In this document: positions 1 to 5,733 of the stretch, piece after piece | Layout of the letters: every line of letters begins with the position of its first letter | How positions within the stretch are numbered: the first letter of the stretch is position 1 | Source: an uncultured bacterium | GTDB lineage: Bacteria > Planctomycetota > Phycisphaerae > Phycisphaerales > SM1A02 | Direction of reading: 5' to 3' | DNA: 8,371 nt | NCBI GenBank assembly: GCA_903861235.1 | Contig: CAIOTP010000121.1 | Span: 1-8,371, forward strand | Position numbers and translations under genes: made by a program | Notes under the pieces: model-generated | Told to the model about the DNA's origin: nothing | Seen by the model: only the letters and a program-made list of their open reading frames with translations | Database searches by the model: none

Positions 1-1059
1 ATCATCGGCACGGGATCGATCGGACGCGTGCACGCCCGTCATGCGACCCGCGTGGGCCTTCCCGTGGTGGCCGCGTGGGATCCGAGTCCGGAGGCGGTCG
101 AGGCGTTCCGCGGAGAGCAGCCGACGGCGGCACACGAGCGGAACCTGGAGGCCCTGCTGGCAAGACAGGATGTGGACGGGGTGGTGATCGCGGCGCCCAA
201 CGACCTGCACGAGGCGCTCGCGGTGCAGGCCCTGCAGGCTGGCAAGCACGTGCTGCTGGAGAAGCCCATGGCCACCACCGCGCAGGGCTGCGACCGGATC
301 GCCGAGGCCGCGGCGACGGCGGGTCGCCAGGTGCAGGTGGGATTCGTCTGTCGCCGACTGCCTGCGGTCGAGATGGCCGCCCACCTGCGGTCGGCAGGTC
401 GCTTCGGCCGCATCTATCACGCCAAGGCCAGCATGTACCGACGTCGCGGCGTGCCCGGCCTGGGCGGGTGGTTCACCACGCGAGCGCGTTCGGGCGGCGG
501 ACCCCTGATCGACCTGGGCGTGCACCTGATCGACGCGGTGCTGGAGGTCATGGGTCGGCCGAGAGTGCTGCAGGCCAGCGGTGCGACCTACGCCAACTTC
601 GGCCGTCGCATGAAGGGCTACGCGCACACGCACATGTGGGCCGGGCCGCCTCGGTTGGACGGCGTCTGCGACGTGGAGGACCACGCCACCGCACTGCTTC
701 GGTGCGAGGGCGGTGCCACCATCGAGGTCAACGCCACCTGGGCCGTGAACCTTCCCGACGGCGCGCTGCCCGACGGTCTGTCCATCCTTGGGGATGCAGG
801 AGGCTGTCGCTTCGGCATGCAGGACCGCACGATCACGGTGGCCACCGAAGCGGAGGGGCGGCCCGCGGACCTGTCGCCTCACTTCCTGGCCGATGATCCG
901 ATGCAGCAGGCGTGGGACGCCCAGGCGCTGGCCTTCCGCCGGCTGCTGGTCGAAGGCGGCCCAGCCGTCGCGACCGCGGCCCAGGGACGCGAGGTGCAGG
1001 CCGTGATCGACGCGATCTACCGAAGCGCCGCCGAAGGCCGCGAAGTGGCCGTGGCGTGA
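1..1059 (+). CDS. Gfo/Idh/MocA-family oxidoreductase (5'-partial)
   Basis: This is the 3' 352 codons of an NAD(P)-dependent oxidoreductase of the Gfo/Idh/MocA family, cytosolic enzymes that usually oxidise or reduce sugars, inositols or related polyols. The frame is open from base 1 and already reads IIGTGSIGRVHARHA, the GxGxxG nucleotide-binding loop that normally sits within the first 15 residues. Only a few N-terminal residues are therefore missing, and the GTG at 28 is not the true start because it would delete the loop. Further landmarks, numbered from base 1, are EKP at residues 87-89 (the conserved catalytic/cofactor lysine motif) and GGGPLIDLGVHLID around 165-178, carrying the D171/H175/D178 pattern of the C-terminal substrate domain. 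No signal peptide can be judged because the N-terminus is cut. The substrate cannot be told from sequence, and neither neighbour suggests a sugar pathway. The gene ends 13 bp before the convergent TlpA gene, inside a palindrome. Confidence 0.93.
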   Translation: MIGTGSIGRVHARHATRVGLPVVAAWDPSPEAVEAFRGEQPTAAHERNLEALLARQDVDGVVIAAPNDLHEALAVQALQAGKHVLLEKPMATTAQGCDRIAEAAATAGRQVQVGFVCRRLPAVEMAAHLRSAGRFGRIYHAKASMYRRRGVPGLGGWFTTRARSGGGPLIDLGVHLIDAVLEVMGRPRVLQASGATYANFGRRMKGYAHTHMWAGPPRLDGVCDVEDHATALLRCEGGATIEVNATWAVNLPDGALPDGLSILGDAGGCRFGMQDRTITVATEAEGRPADLSPHFLADDPMQQAWDAQALAFRRLLVEGGPAVATAAQGREVQAVIDAIYRSAAEGREVAVA

Positions 1060-1075
1060 GCCCCGCGGGGGCTCA
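1057..1075. terminator. Palindrome shared by two convergent stop codons, candidate bidirectional terminator
   Basis: There is a perfect inverted repeat: TGAGCCCC (1057-1064), loop GCG (1065-1067), GGGGCTCA (1068-1075). The left arm begins with the TGA stop of the upstream oxidoreductase. The right arm ends with TCA, which is the TGA stop of the minus-strand TlpA gene. An 8-bp GC-rich stem with a 3-nt loop between convergent genes is what a compact bidirectional transcription terminator would look like. No T-tract follows on either strand, so it is not a canonical intrinsic terminator. It may act as an mRNA 3'-end stabiliser or a U-tract-independent terminator. Confidence 0.55.
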
Positions 1076-2131
1076 CTTCCTGCCGGCCGTCTCCTGATAC
1101 TGCTTCAGCGAGGCCTTCATGTCGGCCAGGTTCTCGCCGCCCAGGCCGCTCTTGGTGGCCATGTCCACCGCACGGGTCTGGATCTCCAGGGCCTTGGCCG
1201 AATCGCCCAGCTCGAAGTGCACTCGCGCCTGCGTGTCCAGGATGGTCCCGTCCTGACCCTTGCTCAGAGCCACGGCCTTGTCGGCGGCGGCCAGGGCCAC
1301 CTTGAGGTCGCGCGCGTTGTCGGGCATCTCCGTGGCGATGGTCCATGCGAGCATGTTGAAGCCCTCGGCGCCGATGTCGGCGTCCATGAGCTGCTTCGCC
1401 GTGGCGATCGCCTCGGCCGCCTTGTCCGAGTCCGCCAGCACCTGGAACTTCAGCACCCGGACCGAAGTCGGGTCGGCCGCCTTGGACTCGAGCTGGGTGA
1501 AGCGGTCCATGAGGGGCTTCCAGTCGCCCGACTCCTGCGCCTCGGCGACCAGGACCGGAAGCTCGCGTGCCACGAATCGCTCCATCTGGGCCTTGACCGC
1601 GGCCTCGGCCTTGGCCTTCTGCCGGTCCCAGGTGCCCGCGACCACCGCGGCCAGCGGCTTGTCCATCTCCATGGGGTGGCCGATCCACTCGATGGTGCCG
1701 TCCTTGCCCACGATGAAGGCGCAGGGAATGCCTTGCTGGCCGCTGGCGTCCATCCAGGCCGTGGCCATGCTCCGGTCCTCGTCGAAGGCCACGCGGTAGC
1801 CCATGGCGTCACCTTGCTTCTCCACGAAGGTCTTCAGGCCGGCGAGACGGTTGTCGGGCTGCGACTTCTTGCCCCGTTCGCTCGCCGCCACGCCGATCAT
1901 GACGACGGAGGGGTTGTCCTTCTGCAGCTGCGTGAGGTGCGGAATGCTCATCACGCAGGGTCCGCACCAGGTCGCCCAGAACTCGACCACGTGCACCTTG
2001 TCGGCGGCCAGGCTCTTGACCTCGTCGCCCTTGATCCACGTCTCCACGGTCAGGGGCGGCGCCTTGGAACCCACGTCGAGGGTGGGAGCGTCGGAGGCGA
2101 GCATGGCGGCGGCGAGGGCGAGGGTGAGCAT
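1073..2131 (-). CDS. Exported TlpA-type thioredoxin-fold protein with helical C-terminal half
   Basis: This is a 352-residue protein whose first half is a TlpA/ResA-like thioredoxin domain, a family that carries out thiol-disulfide exchange outside the cytoplasm. The redox motif WCGPC is at residues 55-59, preceded by EFWAT, and the cis-proline loop GIP is at 134-136. Residues 1-16 (MLTLALAAAMLASDAP) form a hydrophobic export signal, but without a basic n-region. Residues from about 165 to 352 are alanine-rich and helical, with TPR-like spacing (for example AEAIATAKQLMDAD, then AAADKAVALSKGQ and GDSAKALEIQTRAV). This makes the protein about twice the size of a simple TlpA. The start at 2131 is chosen because AAGGAG lies 7 nt upstream. 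An in-frame ATG at 2155 would add MAFSRRST, giving a better signal peptide but no Shine-Dalgarno, and its two arginines would use AGG AGA, rare in such GC-rich DNA. The redox partner is unknown. The gene is divergent from folD. Confidence 0.9.
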   Translation of the reverse strand: MLTLALAAAMLASDAPTLDVGSKAPPLTVETWIKGDEVKSLAADKVHVVEFWATWCGPCVMSIPHLTQLQKDNPSVVMIGVAASERGKKSQPDNRLAGLKTFVEKQGDAMGYRVAFDEDRSMATAWMDASGQQGIPCAFIVGKDGTIEWIGHPMEMDKPLAAVVAGTWDRQKAKAEAAVKAQMERFVARELPVLVAEAQESGDWKPLMDRFTQLESKAADPTSVRVLKFQVLADSDKAAEAIATAKQLMDADIGAEGFNMLAWTIATEMPDNARDLKVALAAADKAVALSKGQDGTILDTQARVHFELGDSAKALEIQTRAVDMATKSGLGGENLADMKASLKQYQETAGRK

Positions 2132-2138
2132 GGTGGAT

Positions 2139-2144
2139 CTCCTT
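2139..2144 (-). promoter_or_regulatory. Shine-Dalgarno deciding the TlpA-gene start
   Basis: Read on the minus strand this is AAGGAG, followed by the 7-nt spacer ATCCACC and ATG at 2131. It is the only strong Shine-Dalgarno seen ahead of any gene in the window. If the upstream ATG at 2155 were used, the same bases would be read as the tandem arginine codons AGG AGA, which are out of keeping with the codon use around them. That argues they are a ribosome-binding site rather than coding sequence. Confidence 0.7.
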
Positions 2145-2174
2145 GAGAACGCCATGCTACCCGGCGCGTATCCT
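2143..2174 (+). promoter_or_regulatory. Candidate folD promoter (leaderless type)
   Basis: TTGAGA (2143-2148) and TATCCT (2169-2174) match 5/6 and 4/6 of the sigma-70 consensus boxes. The 20-bp spacing is longer than the usual 17. TATCCT ends 6 bp before the folD ATG at 2181, so transcription would start at or next to the start codon. The -35-like box overlaps the TlpA-gene Shine-Dalgarno on the other strand. This is a motif match by eye only, in a 49-bp divergent gap. Confidence 0.3.
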
Positions 2175-2180
2175 GCTCCC

Positions 2181-3029
2181 ATGCCCGCTGCGATCCTCGA
2201 CGGCAAGGCCCTGGCTTCCTCGGTCCGCGCCCTGGTCCGTGACCGCGTGACGAAGGCGGGTCGCCCCGCCCGTCTGGACGCGGTGCTGGTGGGCGCCGAT
2301 CCCGCGGCCGAGCTCTACGCCCAGAGCCAGGGCCGCACCTGTGCGGAGGTGGGGATCGAGTACCGCCTGCACCGGCTGCCCGCGGGAAGCGGGTTCGAGG
2401 AGATCGCGGGTCGCGTGCTGCTGCTGAACGAGGATGACGCCGTCCGCGCGATCATGGTCCACCTTCCGCTGCCCGCGGGTGTGGATGTGGAGCGTGTCCA
2501 GTCGTTGATCTCGCCCGAGAAGGACGTGGAGGGAGTGAATCCCGCCAACATCGGCAACGTGGTGTACGGCCGCCGGAGCCTGGTGCCCTGCACGGCGCGC
2601 GCGGTGGTGGAGCTGGTCGAGTCCAGTGGCGTGAAGCTGGCCGGCGCGCATTGCGTGGTGGTGGGAGCGAGCAACATCGTGGGAAAGCCTGTGGCGGTGC
2701 TGCTCATGCGCGCCGAGGCCACGGTGGTGAGCGGCAACAAGCACACGCGCGACATGAAGGCCCTGTCTCGACAGGCCGACGTCCTGGTGGTGGCGGCCGG
2801 CGTGCCCCACCTCGTCGATGCCGACTGGATCAAGCCCGGAGCCGTGGTGATCGATGTCGGCATCCATCGCACACCGGGTCCGGGCGGCACCACCGTCACC
2901 AGCGGCGACGTCGACTTCGCCTCGGCCTCTGCCGTGGCCGGCTTCATCACGCCCGTGCCCGGCGGTGTGGGGCCGATGACCGTGGCCATGCTGCTCCGCA
3001 ACGTGGCGGATGCCTGCCTGGGGCGGTGA
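2181..3029 (+). CDS. folD: FolD-type methylene-THF dehydrogenase (cyclohydrolase residues altered)
   Basis: This 282-residue cytosolic protein of the FolD family has normal length. The family normally converts 5,10-methylene-THF to methenyl-THF (NADP dehydrogenase) and then to 10-formyl-THF (cyclohydrolase), supplying purine synthesis. Clear landmarks are ILDGKALA at 5-12, LPLPAGVD at 95-102, PCTA at 136-139, the Rossmann loop VVGASNIVGKP at 160-170, and the C-terminal signature PGGVGPMT at 260-267. The active site is unusual. Aligned to the human enzyme, Y52 is kept (Y46) and D123 is kept (D115), but S49 becomes A43, K56 becomes Q50, Q100 becomes H94 and D125 becomes E117. The lysine is essential for cyclohydrolase in characterised enzymes, so this may be a dehydrogenase only. 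The ATG at 2181 is chosen because FolD proteins normally start 5-7 residues before DGK. No Shine-Dalgarno is present. The gene is divergent from the TlpA gene and convergent with purC. Confidence 0.93.
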   Translation: MPAAILDGKALASSVRALVRDRVTKAGRPARLDAVLVGADPAAELYAQSQGRTCAEVGIEYRLHRLPAGSGFEEIAGRVLLLNEDDAVRAIMVHLPLPAGVDVERVQSLISPEKDVEGVNPANIGNVVYGRRSLVPCTARAVVELVESSGVKLAGAHCVVVGASNIVGKPVAVLLMRAEATVVSGNKHTRDMKALSRQADVLVVAAGVPHLVDADWIKPGAVVIDVGIHRTPGPGGTTVTSGDVDFASASAVAGFITPVPGGVGPMTVAMLLRNVADACLGR

Positions 3030-3158
3030 TTCGGACTCGGATCCGCCGCCGACCATGTCCGGTGGGACCCGCGGCCGCGCGCGAGCCATGCCGGAGGCCG
3101 ATCGGTCGAAAGTCGAGTTCCCCGGGCGTCCGGGCGTGACACATGGGGCACGGCGCGA
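3030..3158. other. Convergent intergenic gap between folD and purC
   Basis: This is 129 bp of GC-rich sequence between the two stop codons. No convincing gene is seen. Several small inverted repeats occur. The best is CCCGG (3121-3125), loop GCGT, CCGGG (3130-3134), which overlaps a tandem CGGGCGT repeat (3123-3129 and 3131-3137). There is also an 8-bp palindrome, CGGATCCG, at 3038-3045. Convergent termination must happen somewhere here, but no stem is followed by a T-tract, so no terminator can be assigned with confidence. Confidence 0.5.
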
Positions 3159-4118
3159 TCAGCGGGCGGCCAGCATCTCCGCGGCGCGCTCATATCGCTC
3201 CCGAGTCCGTCGAACGATCTCCGGTGGCAGCTCGGGTCCTGGCGCCTGCCGGTTCCATCGCCCCTGGCGCTCCTCGTCCAGGAGCCAGTTGCGGAGGAAC
3301 TGCTTGTCCAGGCTGTCGGGTTCGCGGCCCGTGCCGGCCGATTCCAGGAGCCAGTAGCGGCTCGAGTCGGGCGTCAGGACCTCGTCGGCCAGCACGAGTC
3401 GGTCGGTCACCCGGCCCGCGTCGTCCAGGGCCAGGCCGAACTCGAACTTGGTGTCCGCCAGGATCAGGCCTCGATCCATGGCGCGTTCCGCCGCGGCACG
3501 GTAGATGGCCAGGCTCGTGGATCGCAGGCGATCGGCGAGAGCCTCGCCGAAGCGGCTGGACACATGAGCGAAGGTGCAGTTCTCGTCGTGGCCCTGGTCG
3601 GCCTTGATGGCGGGGGTGAAGATCGGTTCGGGCAGGCGGTCGAAGTGGCGAAGGCCCGCCGGCAGGGGCACGCCGCACACCGCGCCGCAGGAGCGGTACT
3701 CCTGCCAGCCGCTGCCAGCCAGCCAGCCGCGGACCACGCATTCGATGGGAATGATGGCCACCTTGCGGCACACCATGGAGCGCCCCACCAGCATGTCATG
3801 ATCCGTGACGCTCAGGCCGGCCACCGAGTGCGGGTCCGCGCTCAGCAGGTGGTCCTCCACGATCTTCAGGCCGCGGAGGAACCGGAACCATTCCAGGCTG
3901 ATCCGGGTCAGCAGTCGGCCCTTGCCCGGAATCGGCGTGGGCATGACCACGTCGAACGCGCTGATCCGGTCCGTGGCCACCACCAGCAGGCAGGGGGGTC
4001 GCCCTGGCGCGGGGGGCAGGTCGTAGAGATCACGCACCTTGCCTTGCCTGCGTCCGGGCAGCGGGAGTTCGGTGAAGATCACCGAGCCGTCTCGGCTCGT
4101 TCCCGATCGGGGAAGCAT
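3159..4118 (-). CDS. purC: Phosphoribosylaminoimidazole-succinocarboxamide (SAICAR) synthase
   Basis: This 319-residue cytosolic enzyme of de novo purine synthesis joins CAIR and aspartate, using ATP, to make SAICAR. The conserved order is complete: GKVRDLYDL (26-34, nucleotide-binding start), ATDRISAFD (48-56), PGKG (64-67), PIECVVRGWLAGS (124-136, family signature 1), FTPAIKADQGHDEN (167-180) and DTKFEFG (222-228, family signature 2). DEVLTPDSSRYW (245-256) and DKQFLRNWL (271-279) follow as in the longer, yeast Ade1-like branch. It is longer than the roughly 240-residue E. coli type. The ATG at 4118 has no Shine-Dalgarno. An in-frame GTG at 4082 would remove 12 poorly conserved residues and is possible. 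Those first codons also encode a perfect hairpin at 4083-4099. The gene is convergent with folD and divergent from the GH10-like gene, with no other purine gene adjacent. Confidence 0.96.
   Translation of the reverse strand: MLPRSGTSRDGSVIFTELPLPGRRQGKVRDLYDLPPAPGRPPCLLVVATDRISAFDVVMPTPIPGKGRLLTRISLEWFRFLRGLKIVEDHLLSADPHSVAGLSVTDHDMLVGRSMVCRKVAIIPIECVVRGWLAGSGWQEYRSCGAVCGVPLPAGLRHFDRLPEPIFTPAIKADQGHDENCTFAHVSSRFGEALADRLRSTSLAIYRAAAERAMDRGLILADTKFEFGLALDDAGRVTDRLVLADEVLTPDSSRYWLLESAGTGREPDSLDKQFLRNWLLDEERQGRWNRQAPGPELPPEIVRRTRERYERAAEMLAAR
4083..4099 (-). repeat. 7-bp inverted repeat in the first codons of purC
   Basis: CGAGCCG (4083-4089), loop TCT, CGGCTCG (4093-4099) is a perfect stem of seven GC-rich pairs with a triloop. 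In the mRNA it falls at codons 7-12 if ATG 4118 is used, or immediately before the start codon if GTG 4082 is used. It could slow initiation or affect mRNA stability. It could also be chance in GC-rich coding DNA. Confidence 0.4.
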
Positions 4119-4124
4119 GGGCGA

Positions 4125-4130
4125 AGTCTA
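4125..4130 (-). promoter_or_regulatory. Candidate purC -10 box (leaderless type)
   Basis: Read on the minus strand this is TAGACT (4/6 to TATAAT), 6 nt before the purC ATG. A start site about 7 nt downstream of the box would fall on the start codon, giving a leaderless message. This fits the absence of a Shine-Dalgarno. No good -35 box is visible at 16-18 bp. A short hairpin, GGCC-GAAA-GGCC on the minus strand (4137-4148), lies just upstream. Confidence 0.3.
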
Positions 4131-4151
4131 AAGTCCGGCCTTTCGGCCATG

Positions 4152-4183
4152 TTGTCGGAGATACGCGAGGCGGCCGATACACT
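4152..4183 (+). promoter_or_regulatory. Candidate promoter of the GH10-like gene
   Basis: TTGTCG (4152-4157) and TACACT (4178-4183) each match 4/6 of the sigma-70 boxes, with 20-bp spacing. The -10-like box ends 8 nt before the ATG at 4192, which again has no real Shine-Dalgarno (only a G-run touching the ATG). It lies in the 73-bp divergent gap shared with purC. The match is weak and judged by eye. Confidence 0.25.
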
Positions 4184-4191
4184 CGCCGGGG

Positions 4192-5733
4192 ATGCTGCAG
4201 TTCGAGGTCCATGACGCCCTCGGTCCCTCGGCCGAGCGACCGCCGGTCCGGGCGCACCTGCTGGGTCGCGACGACCATCCGGTGTCCGGTCGCGTTCGCA
4301 TGAAGGGCGGCCGCCTGGTGTGCGAACCGGAGGACGGTCTGGCCACGGCGTTGTGCCTGGAGATGGATGTCGGTCCGCTGGGCCGCGTGATGCTCAAGAC
4401 CTGCCTGTTGCCCCAGCGAGAGGCGCCGTACCTGCTCAACCTGGAGCTGGCCCGGCAGCACATCAAGCAGTACATCGTGAAGGGCGAGGACTGGCTCATG
4501 TTCGATCCGGAGAGCGGTGGCGACAGCTTCCGCATCTGGGAGCGGGCCCGCACGCTCTTCGTGCAGGCCATCACGGAAGGCGAACCGACTCGCGCCGAGG
4601 CCAAGGCCCGCGAATCGCTGATCGCGGCCATCGAGGCGGGCGAGCGGCTGGCCGTGCTGCAGGCGGAACAGGCGCTGGCTCGCCGCTACGCCCGGCGAGG
4701 AGCCACCAGCACCCTGATGGGCGTCCGGGTGGATCCGCGGCTGGACCCCGCCGTGAGCGGCGCGCTGGGCGCGGACTTCGACGTGATCGCGGTGGAGACG
4801 CCGTGGAGCCTGATCGAGCCCAAGGCCGGGACCTTCCAGTTCGACCAGGTGGACCGCTGGATCACCCTCGCCGTGCAGGCTCGGCGCCCGGTGGTTGTGG
4901 GGCCGCTGCTCCGCTTCGACGCCGAGTGGCTCCCGCCATGGATGGAGCGGTTCAAGGGCGACTTCAAGGCGATCGTCGATCGCACCTACATCTTCATGGA
5001 GCAGGTGGTGCACCGCTACCGGGCGGTGGCCTCGCTCTGGAACCTGTGCGGTGGACTGCACACCAACGCGTGGCACCCCTTCGCGGATTCCGAGCGGATC
5101 GATCTCTCGCGGCGAGCGGCGCTGCTGGCCCGGCAGAGCCGCAAGGGCGCGCGGACGCTGGTGGAGTTCAGCGATCCCTTCGGGGAGACCGTGTCGGCGA
5201 ATTCCGGTGCGATCAGCGCGTGGCAGTTCCTGGAGCGGCTGGTCCAGGAGGGCGTGCACATGGACGCCGTGGGCATGCAGCTTTGCATGGGAGGCTCCGG
5301 TGCGGGGCATGGCGTGCGCGACCTGCTGCAGGTGTCGTCCATGCTCGATCGCTTCGTGGGGTTCGACTGCAAGGTCATGCTCAGTTCGCTGGGCGTTCCG
5401 AGCGAGCCGACGGCCGAGGGAGGCGCCTGGCGGAGACCGTGGAGCGAGGCCGTGCAGGAGCACTGGGCGGCCAGCCTGTCCACGGTGGCCCTGTCCAAGC
5501 CCTTCGTGGAGACGCTGGTGTGGGAGCGGCTGGGCGACGATCCGGCGCGGCCTCGCGGGCGGTGCGGCGTGCAGGACGCTGCGGGCAAGGCCAAGCCCGT
5601 GGCCAAGAGGCTGCTGGGCATCCGCAACCGCCTGAGAAAGCCGTTGGGCAAGCCCGAGCCCGAGGCCAAGCCGGCCGGAACGAGCGACTCGAAGGCCAAC
5701 GACGAGACGGCGGCGGGCACGGCCTCGGCATGA
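4192..5733 (+). CDS. GH10-fold protein lacking catalytic residues (putative pseudoglycosidase)
   Basis: This is a 513-residue protein of unproven function. Residues from about 175 to 450 follow the course of a glycoside hydrolase family 10 (beta/alpha)8 barrel: FDVIAVETPWSLIEPKAGTF (196-215) matches the first conserved strand, then come LPPWM, VASLWNL (about 279-285), MDAVGMQ (357-363) and a strand KVMLSSLGVPS (394-404). The catalytic residues are missing. The acid/base motif WDVVNE reads WNLCGG (283-288), so the glutamate is G288. The nucleophile motif ITELD reads LSSLG (397-401), so the glutamate is S399. The QxH histidine is C365. Xylanase activity is therefore unlikely. Residues 1 to about 140 look beta-rich and are unassigned, followed by an Ala/Glu-rich helix (about 140-170). 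The tail from 465 is Lys/Pro/Ala/Glu-rich and probably disordered. No signal peptide is seen, so it is probably cytosolic. The next gene overlaps its stop by ATGA. Confidence 0.75.
   Translation: MLQFEVHDALGPSAERPPVRAHLLGRDDHPVSGRVRMKGGRLVCEPEDGLATALCLEMDVGPLGRVMLKTCLLPQREAPYLLNLELARQHIKQYIVKGEDWLMFDPESGGDSFRIWERARTLFVQAITEGEPTRAEAKARESLIAAIEAGERLAVLQAEQALARRYARRGATSTLMGVRVDPRLDPAVSGALGADFDVIAVETPWSLIEPKAGTFQFDQVDRWITLAVQARRPVVVGPLLRFDAEWLPPWMERFKGDFKAIVDRTYIFMEQVVHRYRAVASLWNLCGGLHTNAWHPFADSERIDLSRRAALLARQSRKGARTLVEFSDPFGETVSANSGAISAWQFLERLVQEGVHMDAVGMQLCMGGSGAGHGVRDLLQVSSMLDRFVGFDCKVMLSSLGVPSEPTAEGGAWRRPWSEAVQEHWAASLSTVALSKPFVETLVWERLGDDPARPRGRCGVQDAAGKAKPVAKRLLGIRNRLRKPLGKPEPEAKPAGTSDSKANDETAAGTASA

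Noticed and set aside
28..30. GTG at 28 as the start of the oxidoreductase.
   Set aside because: The in-frame codons 1-27 encode IIGTGSIGR, the essential nucleotide-binding loop, so the gene begins upstream of the window.
1217..2146. A 309-codon plus-strand open frame opposite the TlpA gene.
   Set aside because: It is antisense to a gene with a WCGPC thioredoxin motif and has no motif of its own. Its composition (His/Gly/Leu/Arg-rich) is typical of a shadow frame.
1803..2180. An N-terminal extension of folD back to 1803, or to ATG 2154.
   Set aside because: The extension reads through the antisense of the TlpA gene and has no FolD homology. FolD proteins begin a few residues before DGK, which fits ATG 2181.
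3121..3134. An intrinsic terminator between folD and purC.
   Set aside because: The stem is only 5 bp with no T-tract on either side. Similar short repeats are common in this GC-rich gap.
3690..3735. A cluster of GCCAGCC-like repeats.
   Set aside because: It lies inside purC over the conserved GWLAGSGWQEY signature, so the repetition is explained by the protein sequence and codon choice.
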